Shown here: piece after piece, positions 35,697 through 46,344 of the stretch
How the letters are laid out: every line of letters begins with the position of its first letter
Numbering within the stretch: position 1 is the first letter of the stretch
Assembly: GCF_039537585.1 (NCBI RefSeq)
Contig: NZ_BAABAU010000001.1
Location: forward strand, 620,001 to 684,000
From: Frondihabitans peucedani
Lineage (GTDB): Bacteria > Actinomycetota > Actinomycetes > Actinomycetales > Microbacteriaceae
Length of the DNA: 64,000 nucleotides
Reading direction: 5' to 3'
The notes under the pieces: generated by a model
What the model saw: the letters and a program-made list of their open reading frames with translations, nothing else
Database searches by the model: none
What the model was told of the DNA's origin: nothing
Made by a program: the position numbers and the translations under genes

Positions 35697-35701
35697 CGGC
35701 G

Positions 35702-35731
35702 TTGACCCCCGCTTGCGACCGGTGCTACTTT
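35702..35731 (+). promoter_or_regulatory. Promoter of the GMC oxidoreductase gene
   Basis: TTGACC (-35) and TACTTT (-10) with an 18-base spacer, beginning six bases after the LacI stop. The predicted start lies at the edge of the LacI-type operator. Confidence 0.65.
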
Positions 35732-35740
35732 CAACAGCAG

Positions 35741-35752
35741 TAAACCGGTTTA
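35741..35752. promoter_or_regulatory. LacI-family operator
   Basis: TAAACCGGTTTA, a perfect 12-bp palindrome with the central CG typical of LacI/GalR operators. It sits ten bases after the -10 box, where bound repressor would block initiation. Confidence 0.75.
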
Positions 35753-35794
35753 GTCGCCGGACCAGTCACTGACCCTCACCGGAGACGGCCACCC

Positions 35795-37900
35795 ATGACT
35801 CTCGATGCCCTCCACACTCTCGTCGCTCAGCACGAAGACGCACTCCGCTCGCTCGTCGACCTCGTGGTCCCCCGAGACGACTTCCCCTCGGCGTCCGACA
35901 GCGGCGCCCTCCGCCACCTGTCCCGCCTTCTCGACGAGAGGCCGGACTGGGAGCCCAGGATCACCGCCCTCGTCACCGCGGCCGGAGAACGGCCGACGAC
36001 GCTCGAGTCGCACCCCGACTGGCCCTGGTTCGCCGGGCTGGTGTCGTCGGGCTACTACGCGGATCCTGCGAACGAGGGCAACGACGGCGCCGCCTCATGG
36101 TCAATGATCGGCTGGCGCCGCGACCCCGCCGGCGGCTGGCCCGTCGACGTGCCGGTCGCGGAGGCCGGGCGCACGGTGATCACGGCCGGGCAGGCGCAGG
36201 ATCGCTACGACGCGATCGTCATCGGGTCGGGCGCCGGTGGCGGGGTGGCGGCGTGCGGCCTCGCCGAGCAGGGCCGCCGCGTGCTGGTGGTCGAGTCGGG
36301 CCGCTGGCCATCGATCGCCGAGCTCTCGACCGACCACATCCGGAACCCGCGCTCGGACTGGGGCGTCGCCCCGCTCTCCGGACCGCCGAACCAGGGCAAC
36401 CCGCGCGTCCTGGACGACGGACGGACGCACCTCCCCCTCCGCCCCTCCGACTACGCCTGGAGCAACAACGCGATGACCGCCGGGGGCGGCACCCGTGTCT
36501 ACGGCGCGCAGGCCTGGCGCTTCACCCCGCTCGACTTCCGCATGGCGTCGACCTACGGCGTGCCGGACGGCGCAGCTCTGGCCGACTGGCCCATCGGCTA
36601 CGACGACCTCGAGCGGTACTACACGCGCGCCGAGCGCGAGGTCGGCGTGAGCGGCGACTCCGACGGCACCTGGGGCGGTCACCGGAGCGAGCCGTTCCCC
36701 ATGCCGCCCCTGCCGACCGGCAGACAGCGGGCCCGGCTCCAGGACGGCGCCGACCGGCTCGGCATGTCGACGGTCCACGTCCCGCTGCTCATCAACTCCA
36801 CCCCCTACCTCGGCCGCCACGCCTGCCAGCAGTGCTCCATGTGCGTCGGGTTCGCCTGCCCCGTCGACGCCAAGAACGGCAGCCAGAACACGATGCTCAC
36901 GCGGGCCTTCGCGACGCGACGCTGCGAGATCCTGCTCGAGACCCGCGCGGTCCGGCTGCGGACCGACGCGGCCGGACGGGTGGTGGGGGTCACCCTGCGC
37001 GGCACCGCCCCGGGCGACAGCTGGGAGCGCGACATCGACGCGGCAGAGATCGTCGTCGCGGCCGGCGCGGTCGAGTCGGCCCGCCTCCTCCTCGCGAGCA
37101 CGAGCGACCGCGAGCCGAACGGGATCGGCAACAACGCCGACCAGGTCGGCCGGCACCTGCAGGCGCACGTCTACGGCGGCGCGACCGCTCTCTTCGACGA
37201 CGTCATGGAGGACTTCGTCGGCCCCGGGCCGTCGATCGCCACGACCGACTTCCGCCACGGCAACGAGGGGCTGGTCGGCGGCGGCATGATCGCGAACGAG
37301 TTCGTGGCCCTGCCCGCGAACATCTACACCTACCTGAACTCGGTCGGGCTGCTGCCGGCGTCGGGCATCGAGAGCAAGCACGGCATGCGCGACCTCGCCC
37401 GCCGGATGGTCCGGCTGATGGGACCGATCCAGGAGGTGACGATGGCCGACTCCCGCGTGCGGGTCGACCGAGGCACCGTCGATGGCACGGGCATGCCGGT
37501 GGCCGTCCTCAGCGGGACCAAGCACCACGAGGACTTCCTGAACCGGTCGATGCTCGCGGAGCGGAGCGCCGCCTGGCTCCGCGCCGCCGGAGCCCGGACC
37601 GTCACGACGATGGGCGGGTCGGAGGAGGAGTTCCTCCGCGGCGGCCCGAGCGGCGGCCAGCACCAGGCCGGCACCTGTCGCATGGGCGACGATCCGGCGA
37701 CGAGTGTCGTCGACGCCGTCGGCCGCGTCTGGGGCCACGACAACCTGCGGGTCGCCGACGGCTCGGTCCACGTGACGAACGGCGGCGTGAACCCGGTCCT
37801 GACGATCTTCGCCACGGCGCTCCGGACGATCGAGGACATGGCCGGCGGCTGGACGACGCTGCCCGAGGCCGCCCGGGTGGCGGTGCCCGCGAACGCGTGA
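35795..37900 (+). CDS. GMC-family FAD oxidoreductase with gluconate-dehydrogenase subunit 3-like N-terminus
   Basis: Flavoprotein of 701 residues, probably oxidising a sugar or polyol. Residues about 10-110 (LVDLVVPRDDFPSASDSGAL...DWPWFAGLVSSGYYADP) resemble the small subunit of gluconate 2-dehydrogenase. The FAD motif IVIGSGAGGGVAACGLAE follows near 142. The C-terminal GMC region has QAGTCRMG, LRVADGSVHVTNGGVNPVLTIFATALR. CQQCSMCVGFACP is a Cys cluster seen in this class. No Tat or Sec signal is evident. The LacI operator suggests induction by sugar. Confidence 0.85.
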   Translation: MTLDALHTLVAQHEDALRSLVDLVVPRDDFPSASDSGALRHLSRLLDERPDWEPRITALVTAAGERPTTLESHPDWPWFAGLVSSGYYADPANEGNDGAASWSMIGWRRDPAGGWPVDVPVAEAGRTVITAGQAQDRYDAIVIGSGAGGGVAACGLAEQGRRVLVVESGRWPSIAELSTDHIRNPRSDWGVAPLSGPPNQGNPRVLDDGRTHLPLRPSDYAWSNNAMTAGGGTRVYGAQAWRFTPLDFRMASTYGVPDGAALADWPIGYDDLERYYTRAEREVGVSGDSDGTWGGHRSEPFPMPPLPTGRQRARLQDGADRLGMSTVHVPLLINSTPYLGRHACQQCSMCVGFACPVDAKNGSQNTMLTRAFATRRCEILLETRAVRLRTDAAGRVVGVTLRGTAPGDSWERDIDAAEIVVAAGAVESARLLLASTSDREPNGIGNNADQVGRHLQAHVYGGATALFDDVMEDFVGPGPSIATTDFRHGNEGLVGGGMIANEFVALPANIYTYLNSVGLLPASGIESKHGMRDLARRMVRLMGPIQEVTMADSRVRVDRGTVDGTGMPVAVLSGTKHHEDFLNRSMLAERSAAWLRAAGARTVTTMGGSEEEFLRGGPSGGQHQAGTCRMGDDPATSVVDAVGRVWGHDNLRVADGSVHVTNGGVNPVLTIFATALRTIEDMAGGWTTLPEAARVAVPANA

Positions 37901-37922
37901 GCCGTCTGGTTGGCTGGGACCT

Positions 37923-38699
37923 GTGACGACGAGACGGGGCGGGTGGGCGCGGTTCGCTCTGCTGTGCCTGATCACCGCCGTGATCCTGGTGCCGGTCCTG
38001 CACACCGTGCTCGGAGCCCTGGCGCCGGGCGGGCGCATCGGCCTCGGCACCCTGTCGGGTCTCGCCGGGCTCGTCGCGGGCCCGGCGCTCCCCTGGTTCG
38101 CCAACAGCCTCGCCGTCTCCCTGGCGTCGGTCGCGGTCTGCGTTCTCATCGGCGCGCCGGCGGGCTACGTCCTGGCCCGGGGCCGCGCGCGGGCCGTCGG
38201 CGGCTACGCCCTCCTCGTCTTCGTGCTGCAGGCGTTCCCGGTGGTGACCGCCGTCGTGCCGCTGTTCCTCCTCTTCGCCCGCGTGCAGCTCGTCGACTCG
38301 CTCCCCGGAGTCGCGGTCGTCTACATCGGCACGAGCCTCGCCGCCGCCACCTGGATGCTCAGCGTCTCGATCGCGACGATGCCGGTCCAGCTCGAGGAGG
38401 CCGCGTGGCTCGACGGCTGCTCCGTAGCGGGCGCGTTCTTCCGCGTCATCCTGCCCGGAGCCCTGCCCGGCATCCTGTCGACCGGGATCTTCACGTTCCT
38501 CCTGTCGTGGAACGACTACCTCGTCGCCCTGGTGTTCCTGCGGTCGCAGCAGAACTACACGCTCGCCATCGGCCTGGAGTCGGCCGGCCACTCCCCGCAG
38601 CTGGCGCTCCTCATGATGCTGCCTCCGGTGGTCCTGTTCGCCGTCTTCCACCGCTCGTTCCGCACCGACGGCGTGAGCGGGGCCTTCGCCGGGCGCTGA
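37923..38699 (+). CDS. Carbohydrate ABC transporter permease (MalG-type), orphan
   Basis: Inner-membrane permease of 258 residues with about six helices. The EAA loop LEEAAWLDGCSVAGAFFRVILPGALPGI is intact. Such permeases normally pair with a MalF-type permease, a binding protein and an ATPase; none is nearby. It starts 22 bases after the GMC gene and is probably cotranscribed under the LacI operator. It may serve a transporter encoded elsewhere or be a remnant. The GTG start has no clear ribosome binding site. Confidence 0.88.
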   Translation: MTTRRGGWARFALLCLITAVILVPVLHTVLGALAPGGRIGLGTLSGLAGLVAGPALPWFANSLAVSLASVAVCVLIGAPAGYVLARGRARAVGGYALLVFVLQAFPVVTAVVPLFLLFARVQLVDSLPGVAVVYIGTSLAAATWMLSVSIATMPVQLEEAAWLDGCSVAGAFFRVILPGALPGILSTGIFTFLLSWNDYLVALVFLRSQQNYTLAIGLESAGHSPQLALLMMLPPVVLFAVFHRSFRTDGVSGAFAGR

Positions 38700-38756
38700 G
38701 CCGCTCCTCCGCCGGACGCTGTGCCGCTCCTCCGCCGAGTGCTGTGCCACTCCTCC
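38688..38756. repeat. 23-bp tandem repeat across the permease stop, three units
   Basis: Three adjacent 23-bp copies (type GCCGGACGCTGTGCCGCTCC and three more bases). The first contains the permease stop codon. The copies differ by a few bases, so the event is older than the hipA duplication. Confidence 0.85.
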
Positions 38757-38867
38757 ACAGGCTCGCCGGACGCTCCCTCTGTACCCCGACCGAGCGCCGG
38801 CCGAGAGACGCCCCGCCGTTCGACGCGTAGCGTCCTCGGCAGGTCGGAGGACGAGAGGAGGGCCGCC

Positions 38868-39881
38868 ATGCGAGTCGTCGTGGTCGGAGCAACGGGGAAC
38901 GTCGGAACGGCGATCCTCACGAGGTTCCAGAACGAGCCGGGCGTCGAGCTCGTCGGTGTCGCCAGGCGCGCGCCGCGAGACGACGCGCCGCCGTACGTCG
39001 GTGTCGAGTGGCACGCCCTCGACGTCGGCGTGAGCGGCGCCGTCGAGCGACTGACACCGGTCTTCGAGGGGGCCGACGCCGTCGTGTGCGTGGCGTGGGC
39101 TCTCCAGCCCAACCACGACGAGCGCAGGATGCACCGCACCGACGTCACCGGGACACGGCACGTCGCCGAGGCGGCCGCCCGGGCAGGCGTCCCCCAGTTC
39201 GTCTACGCCTCGTCGGTCGGCACCTACGCCGAGTCGACCAAGCGGGTGCGGCGCGACGAGTCGTGGCCGGCCACCGGGCTCGCCTCGTCGGTGTACTCCC
39301 GACACAAGGCGATCAACGAGGAGTGGCTCGACGCGTTCCAGCTCGAGCACCCGGAGGTCGTCGTCTCGCGCCTCCGTCCGGGGCTCGTCCTCCAGCAGGG
39401 TGCCGCGGCGGAGATCATCGGGCTGTTCGCCGGGCGGAGGGTGCCGACGCGCTGGCTCCAGAGGGCGACCCCGCCGATCCTGCCGCTCTCCCGGCGCTTC
39501 GTCTCGCAGGTGGTGCACGCCACCGACCTGGCCGAGGCGTTCTGGAGAGTCGTCGACCTCCGCGCTGGCGGCGCCTTCAACATCGCCACCGAGCCCGTCG
39601 TCGACCCGGCGCTCGTCGCGGGCGTGCTCGACACCCGGACGATCCCGTTCCCCTACCGCGCGCTCCGCCTCCTCGTCTCCGCGACGTGGCGGCTCCGGGT
39701 GCAGCCGACCGACCCCGGCTGGGTCGACATCGCGGCGAAGGTGCCCGTCATGTCGACCGAGCGGGCCCGGACGATCCTCGGCTGGTCGCCGAAGGTGCCC
39801 GCCGACGCCGCGGTCGCGGCCATGGTCGTCGGCATCGCGGAGCGGTCGAACGTCGAGTCGTCGCCCGCCCTCCGCGGCTGA
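38868..39881 (+). CDS. NAD-dependent epimerase/dehydratase family protein
   Basis: Extended short-chain dehydrogenase of 337 residues. The Rossmann motif VVVVGATGNVGTAIL begins at residue 3, DVTGTRHVAEAA follows, and the catalytic YSRHK is near 142 with a preceding ASS. An AGGAGG ribosome binding site supports the ATG. The substrate is unknown: candidates are sugar nucleotides, quinones or other carbonyls. Confidence 0.85.
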   Translation: MRVVVVGATGNVGTAILTRFQNEPGVELVGVARRAPRDDAPPYVGVEWHALDVGVSGAVERLTPVFEGADAVVCVAWALQPNHDERRMHRTDVTGTRHVAEAAARAGVPQFVYASSVGTYAESTKRVRRDESWPATGLASSVYSRHKAINEEWLDAFQLEHPEVVVSRLRPGLVLQQGAAAEIIGLFAGRRVPTRWLQRATPPILPLSRRFVSQVVHATDLAEAFWRVVDLRAGGAFNIATEPVVDPALVAGVLDTRTIPFPYRALRLLVSATWRLRVQPTDPGWVDIAAKVPVMSTERARTILGWSPKVPADAAVAAMVVGIAERSNVESSPALRG

Positions 39882-39894
39882 CAGGGGCACCTCG

Positions 39895-39900
39895 TAGGGT
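39895..39900 (+). promoter_or_regulatory. -10 box of the GST-like gene, leaderless type
   Basis: TAGGGT ends six bases before the ATG, and there is no ribosome binding site. Confidence 0.5.
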
Positions 39901-39906
39901 GGGCGC

Positions 39907-40932
39907 ATGAGCGACGCCGATTCGACGCCCGGGAGCTACGTCACCCCCGGCCAGGAGTACACCCGCGACACCAACTACATCGAAGACCGCATCACCCGCG
40001 ACGCCGTCGACGGCTGGCCGGTCGAGGCGGGCCGCTACCGGCTGGTCGCCGCGCGCGCCTGCCCGTGGGCCAACCGCTCGGTCATCTCGCGGCGGCTGCT
40101 CGGCCTCGAAGACGCGATCTCGCTCGGGCTCCCCGGCCCGACGCACGACGCCCGCTCCTGGACCTTCGACCTCGATCCGGACGGCGTCGACCCCGTCCTC
40201 GGCATCGAGCGCCTGCAGGAGGCCTTCTTCGCCCGCACCCCCGGCTACGCCCGAGGCATCACCGTGCCCGCGATCGTCGACGTCCCGAGCGGCAAGGTCG
40301 TCACCAACAACTTCCCGCAGATCACGCTCGACTTCGCGACCGAGTGGACCGCCTTCCACCGCGACGGCGCCCCCGACCTCTACCCGGAGCACCTCCGCGA
40401 CGAGATCGACGACGTGTCGGAGGTGGTCTTCCGCGACGTCAACAACGGCGTGTACCGCGCCGGGTTCGCCGGGTCCCAGGGCAGCTACGAACGCGCCTAC
40501 TCGCGCCTGTTCGACCGCCTCGACTGGCTGGAGGAGCGGCTCAGCACCCAGCGGTTCCTCGTCGGCGACACGATCACCGAGGCCGACATCCGCCTCTTCA
40601 CGACGCTGGCCCGCTTCGACGCGGTGTACCACGGCCACTTCAAGTGCAACCGGAACAAGCTCATCGAGATGCCGGCGCTCTGGGCCTACGCTCGCGACCT
40701 CTTCCAGACCCCGGGCTTCGGCGACACGATCGACTTCGATCAGATCAAGAAGCACTACTACATCGTGCACAGCGACATCAATCCGACCGGCATCGTCCCT
40801 GCCGGGCCCGACCCGTCGGGCTGGCTGACGCCGCACGACCGCGACGACCTCGGCGGCCGGCCGTTCGGCGACGGCACACCACCCGCTCCCCCGCGGCAGG
40901 GCGAAGAGGTGCCGCCGCTCCTGGCCGCGTGA
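39907..40932 (+). CDS. Glutathionyl-hydroquinone-reductase-type GST
   Basis: Thiol-dependent reductase of 341 residues in the Xi class of glutathione transferases. The catalytic motif is ACPWANR near 49-55, with the long N-terminal insert typical of these enzymes, and a helical C-terminal domain containing VYHGHFKCNRNKL. Actinobacteria make mycothiol instead of glutathione, so the physiological thiol is probably mycothiol. The role would be removal of thiol adducts from hydroquinones. Confidence 0.88.
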   Translation: MSDADSTPGSYVTPGQEYTRDTNYIEDRITRDAVDGWPVEAGRYRLVAARACPWANRSVISRRLLGLEDAISLGLPGPTHDARSWTFDLDPDGVDPVLGIERLQEAFFARTPGYARGITVPAIVDVPSGKVVTNNFPQITLDFATEWTAFHRDGAPDLYPEHLRDEIDDVSEVVFRDVNNGVYRAGFAGSQGSYERAYSRLFDRLDWLEERLSTQRFLVGDTITEADIRLFTTLARFDAVYHGHFKCNRNKLIEMPALWAYARDLFQTPGFGDTIDFDQIKKHYYIVHSDINPTGIVPAGPDPSGWLTPHDRDDLGGRPFGDGTPPAPPRQGEEVPPLLAA

Positions 40933-41285
40933 GCGACCCCCGTCCTGCGCCCGACGTCGTCCACGGCCGTCTCGACGGCATCCGCGACGACGCGCTGAGG
41001 CTCGCCGAGCGGCTGGGCGCCGACATGGTGGCGGTCTCCGAGGCCCGCGACGCGTCGAACGTCGACGACGAGCACGATCCGGAGGGCTCCACCATCGCGT
41101 TCGAGCGGTCGCAGCTGGAGGCCATCCGGCGCTCGACCCTCGAGCGAGCCGCCGAAGCCACCTCGGCGCTCGCGCGGCTCGATGCCGGCACCTACGGGCT
41201 CTGCGCGAGGTGCGGGCAACCGATCGCGGCCGCCCGGCTCGACGCGAGGCCCATGGCGGCCCTCTGCCTCAGCTGCGCTTCCTGA
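40929..41285 (+). CDS. TraR/DksA-type C4 zinc-finger protein
   Basis: Protein of 118 residues: a coiled-coil-forming helical part followed by a C-terminal four-cysteine zinc finger, CARCGQPIAAARLDARPMAALCLSCAS. DksA relatives bind RNA polymerase through the secondary channel, but many short actinobacterial members are uncharacterised. The GTG start overlaps the GST stop by three bases, so they share an mRNA. Confidence 0.85.
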   Translation: MSDPRPAPDVVHGRLDGIRDDALRLAERLGADMVAVSEARDASNVDDEHDPEGSTIAFERSQLEAIRRSTLERAAEATSALARLDAGTYGLCARCGQPIAAARLDARPMAALCLSCAS

Positions 41286-41367
41286 CCAGCGCGCCTCCGT
41301 CGAGAGGGCCGAAGCGCACGCCCTCGGGCCCGAAGACGTGCGATTCAGCCCACTCGGCGGCGCCGGG

Positions 41368-41781
41368 TCAGTCGACGAAGTCGTAGACGAGCACTCCGGC
41401 GATGAAGGGACCGGCGAACTCCTTGAAGGCGGCGTGCGCGCGGTCGAAGTACTCCAGGTCGGTCTGCACGGGCGCTCCGACGTAGTAGTTGCGGTCGCCC
41501 TCGGAGGCGAACCGCATGACGACCCCGAGCTCGAAGCCCTGGTCGGCCCCCTCGCCGCTCGCCTGCTCTCCGGCCTGGATCGACACGATGTAGCGGCCCC
41601 GCCGAGGATAGGGCTCACTCTGCAGCAGCCGGAACCGCGCCTCGACCTCCCTGCGCTGCTCGGGGGTGGTGTCGTCGGTGAACCGGAACAGGACGATGTG
41701 GACGACGTCGCCCGGGGCGTAGTCGGGGGCCGTGAACCGCTCCACGCCGACGCGGTCGAGTTCTGCTCGGAGATCCGTCAT
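41368..41781 (-). CDS. Dabb (stress-responsive alpha/beta-barrel) protein
   Basis: Small protein of 137 residues with the dimeric alpha/beta-barrel pattern: GDVVHIVLFRFTDDTTPEQRREVEARF, a middle helix, and DYFDR-type AHAAFKEFAGPFI near the end. Dabb proteins include plant stress proteins and polyketide cyclase-like enzymes; no active site is evident here. Transcribed opposite to its neighbours. No promoter was recognised. Confidence 0.8.
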   Translation of the reverse strand: MTDLRAELDRVGVERFTAPDYAPGDVVHIVLFRFTDDTTPEQRREVEARFRLLQSEPYPRRGRYIVSIQAGEQASGEGADQGFELGVVMRFASEGDRNYYVGAPVQTDLEYFDRAHAAFKEFAGPFIAGVLVYDFVD

Positions 41782-41900
41782 GACCCGAGTCTGCACCCGT
41801 GCTCCTTCCGCAGGCCGGAAGGCCGACGTAGGCTGACGGTGCACGACGGCGACGGCCACCACCCGACGCCGCAATCGACGACGATTGGCGTGAGACGACG

Positions 41901-43232
41901 GTGACGGATCCGAAGACGAGTGACGACACGCGCGCGGTCGCAGGTCAGGCGAGCGGCCGGACCACCGAGCGCCGCACCGGCAGGGCGCCGGCGAACCCGT
42001 GGCTCGCCGTGCCGTCCGGCGAGGCCGACCACCGGCACACCCGCCGGGTCGTCGCCGAGTCGTGGGAGCGCGCCCGCGGGCACCGCCTCGATCCGGAGCG
42101 GCTCCTGCCCGAGTTCGAGCTGCCGGAGGGCGACGTCGCCGACTACCGGGCCGCGCACCCGCTCTCGCTCCTGCTGCCCGTCGTGAGGTCTCTCCTCCTG
42201 CAGGACATCGAGGGCTCGGGGCTCCTCGTCGCGCTCGGCGACGAGAAGGGGAGGCTCCTCTGGGTGGAGGGCGACAGCCAGGCGAAGCGCGCTGCCGAGG
42301 ACATGCGCTTCGTCGAGGGGGCCGGCTGGGCCGAGAGCCGCGTGGGCACGTCGGCTCCCGGCACGGCTCTGGTCCTCGACCACGGGATCCAGATCCGCGG
42401 GTCGGAGCACTTCAACGTGCTCGTGCAGAGCTGGTCGTGCACCGCCGTCCCGATCCACGACCCGGTGACGAGGGCGATCCTCGGCTTCCTCGACATCACC
42501 GGCGACGACCGCGCCGTCGGTCCGCACACGCTCCCCCTCCTCCAGGCGACGGCCGCCGCGATGGAGGCCGAGCTGATGGTCGCGCGACTCCGCACCTCCC
42601 CGCGCACCACACCCGCGAAGCGCAGGATCGCGCAGGCGACGGCGGCCGCGCCGGCCACGCTCTCGGTTCTCGGCCGCGACGTCGCCCTCCTCTCGGACGG
42701 TCGGCGCATCGTCTCGCTGAGCGCCCGCCACAGCGAGCTGATGACCCTGCTCGCGGCGCACCCGCTCGGCCTCAGCGCGGAGGAGCTCGCCAGCCTCGTC
42801 TACGGCGACCCGGCTGCTGTCCTGACCCTCCGCGCCGAGATGGTGCGGCTCCGGCACGCGCTCGAGGTGCTCGACCCGCGGCTCGCTCCGCTGTCGCGCC
42901 CGTACCGGCTGCTGGCGCCCCTCGACTCCGACATCGCCCGGGTCGTCGCGCTGCTCGACCGGGGTGCGCACCGGCGGGCCGTCGAGGCGTACACCGGGCC
43001 GATCCTGCCGGGGTCCACAGCCCCCGGCGTCGAGGAGCTCCGCGAGAATCTGTCGCGGAGGGTCCGCGAGTCGCTCCTCGCCGACGCCTCCGTCGACGTC
43101 CTGCTCGACTACGCGGGCTCCGCCGGCGAGGACGACCGCGAGGTCCTGATGGCAGCGCTCGGGATGCTCCCCCGGCGTTCGCCGCGCCGCGCCGGGATCG
43201 TGGCGCGGCTGGAGCTCCTCGACCGGGCCTGA
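41901..43232 (+). CDS. GAF-domain regulator with winged-helix C-terminus
   Basis: Transcription factor of 443 residues. The N-terminal part resembles AcoR-type sensors (SWERARGHRLDPE, a GAF domain about 75-230 with GAGWAESRVGTSAPGTALVLDHGIQIRGSEHF). The C-terminus is not the usual sigma-54 AAA or Fis domain. It reads LSARHSELMTLLAAHPLGLSAEELASLVYG...LRAEMVRLRHALE, an OmpR/SARP-like winged helix with a BTAD-like tail. It precedes an aldehyde dehydrogenase and DUF779, which it probably regulates. Confidence 0.8.
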   Translation: MTDPKTSDDTRAVAGQASGRTTERRTGRAPANPWLAVPSGEADHRHTRRVVAESWERARGHRLDPERLLPEFELPEGDVADYRAAHPLSLLLPVVRSLLLQDIEGSGLLVALGDEKGRLLWVEGDSQAKRAAEDMRFVEGAGWAESRVGTSAPGTALVLDHGIQIRGSEHFNVLVQSWSCTAVPIHDPVTRAILGFLDITGDDRAVGPHTLPLLQATAAAMEAELMVARLRTSPRTTPAKRRIAQATAAAPATLSVLGRDVALLSDGRRIVSLSARHSELMTLLAAHPLGLSAEELASLVYGDPAAVLTLRAEMVRLRHALEVLDPRLAPLSRPYRLLAPLDSDIARVVALLDRGAHRRAVEAYTGPILPGSTAPGVEELRENLSRRVRESLLADASVDVLLDYAGSAGEDDREVLMAALGMLPRRSPRRAGIVARLELLDRA

Positions 43233-43364
43233 CTACCGCCGCCTGGCAGGCGCCGAGGCGCCCTCCAGCTCGCAACCGTCTGCAACCCCGACCGCCGTAC
43301 CGTCGCCTTAGGGCACGGGTGAACCCCGCGCTCCTTTGACAACGTCGTCGAAAGGGACAGGACA

Positions 43365-44902
<1,538 letters not shown>

Positions 44903-44906
<4 letters not shown>

Positions 44907-45316
44907 TCCCTGAGGCCGGATCGGCGGACGGCACACAGACGGCGCTGTCTCGGGTCGACGTCTCACCCGAGGCAGCTGCCTTCCTCGTCGAGCTGACGGC
45001 GAAGCACGGGCCCCTGATGTTCCACCAGTCGGGAGGCTGCTGCGACGGCAGCTCGCCGATGTGCTACCCGGTGGGCTTCTTCCGCGTCGGCGCGGTCGAC
45101 GTCCACCTGGGCGACCTCCACGTCGAGGGGCTCGCCCCGATCGAGGTGTTCATGTCGAGGAGTCAGTTCGAGTACTGGAAGTACACGCACCTGACCATCG
45201 GCGTGGTGCCCGGTCGAGGTGCCGGCTTCAGCGTGGAGAGCCCCGAGGGCAGACGCTTCCTGATCAGGTCGCGGATGCTCACGGACGACGAGCTGCGGGA
45301 GTTCGAGCTGGTGTAG
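44903..45316 (+). CDS. DUF779 family protein
   Basis: Protein of 137 residues that by family accompanies ExaC-type aldehyde dehydrogenases; its biochemical role is unknown. [18 protein letters not shown] is the conserved Cys-rich signature, and DVHLGDL and [20 protein letters not shown] follow. A TTG start overlaps the dehydrogenase stop by three bases (TTGA), so translation is coupled. The conserved cysteines suggest metal or thiol chemistry. Confidence 0.88.
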
Positions 45317-45341
45317 GGGCGGGTCGGGGCACGATCCGAGA

Positions 45342-45950
45342 TCAGCCGGGCAGGGCGTACACGCCGTGACCGGTGCGCAGGATCGTGCCCTCCCGGGCCA
45401 GGTGCGACAGCGTCGACAGGACGCTCGACCGCCTGTACTCCGGAAGGCGGCGGGCGATCTCGACGGTGCTGAGACGGCCGTCCGCGAGGACCGCCGGGAT
45501 GCGGTCGGCCAGCGACCCCTCGGCCGGGCCGTCGGCGTCGTCGTCGTCCCGGGGATCGTCGTGCGCGTAGTCGAGCCGGGCCTCCGTCAGCGCCTCGGCG
45601 GTGACCTTGGCGACCGAGCCCGACGCCGTGGCGTAGGGGGCGAGCGTGAGGGAGCGGCCGACCCGGTTGTAGACGTTCGACGCGCTGGTGCCCTGGTGCT
45701 CGGCGATCTCGGGGTACGAGGCGCCGCCCAGGAGGAGGACCGCCTCGCCCTCGAGCCCCAGCCACTGACCGAGCGCCGCGAGCTCCCAGCCCGCCGTCGT
45801 GACCGCCGAGCCCCAGACCTCGATGTCGTCGCCGTACTCGTCGAGGAGGCGGCCGAGGTCGTCGGCCAGCTCGGCGACGCGCTGCCTGGCGTCGTCGACG
45901 ATGTCGCGCGTGAACCGCGGGGGGTGGCGAAGTTTGATCGGTCGTGACAT
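45342..45950 (-). CDS. Winged-helix DNA-binding protein divergent from rplU
   Basis: Protein of 202 residues I cannot name. An HTH-like stretch [25 protein letters not shown] lies at about 85-109 and a C-terminal winged helix, [43 protein letters not shown], ends the protein. Between them is an acidic linker ([17 protein letters not shown]). TAGTCT stands seven bases before the ATG, so the mRNA is probably leaderless. The region between it and rplU is only 65 bases, so it could influence rplU-rpmA. Confidence 0.75.
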   Translation of the reverse strand: MSRPIKLRHPPRFTRDIVDDARQRVAELADDLGRLLDEYGDDIEVWGSAVTTAGWELAALGQWLGLEGEAVLLLGGASYPEIAEHQGTSASNVYNRVGRSLTLAPYATASGSVAKVTAEALTEARLDYAHDDPRDDDDADGPAEGSLADRIPAVLADGRLSTVEIARRLPEYRRSSVLSTLSHLAREGTILRTGHGVYALPG

Positions 45951-45957
45951 TTGTGAA

Positions 45958-45963
45958 AGACTA
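45958..45963 (-). promoter_or_regulatory. -10 box of the winged-helix gene, leaderless type
   Basis: TAGTCT ends seven bases before the ATG, with no ribosome binding site. Confidence 0.5.
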
Positions 45964-46015
45964 CCCAAGTTGTCCGGCGACCCGGGCGACCTCATACTTC
46001 TCGAGGAGCACCCCC

Positions 46016-46327
46016 ATGGCATTCGCAATCGTGCGCGCCGGTGGCCGTCAGGAGAAGGTCGAGGTGGGCACCATCGTGACCGTCGACCGTCTCAAGGCGT
46101 CCGAGTCCGACACCGTCACCTTCGTCCCCGTCCTGCACGTCGACGGCGACACCATCCTCTCTGGCGACCAGCTGTCCACGGTCGTCGTCGAGGGCGAGGT
46201 CCTGAACGACCTCCGCGGCCCGAAGATCGTCATCCAGAACTACAAGAACAAGACCGGCTACAAGCGGCGCATGGGCTTCCGCGCCGACCTGACCCGCGTC
46301 AAGATCACCTCCATCACCACCAAGTAA
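46016..46327 (+). CDS. rplU: 50S ribosomal protein L21 (bL21)
   Basis: Ribosomal protein of 103 residues that binds 23S rRNA domain I. Begins [18 protein letters not shown] and ends with the basic [22 protein letters not shown], both family hallmarks. GAGGAG precedes the ATG. In many actinobacteria an RNase E/G gene lies upstream; here a divergent winged-helix gene takes that place. Confidence 0.97.
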   Translation: MAFAIVRAGGRQEKVEVGTIVTVDRLKASESDTVTFVPVLHVDGDTILSGDQLSTVVVEGEVLNDLRGPKIVIQNYKNKTGYKRRMGFRADLTRVKITSITTK

Positions 46328-46344
46328 CCAGGGGCTGAGAACAC

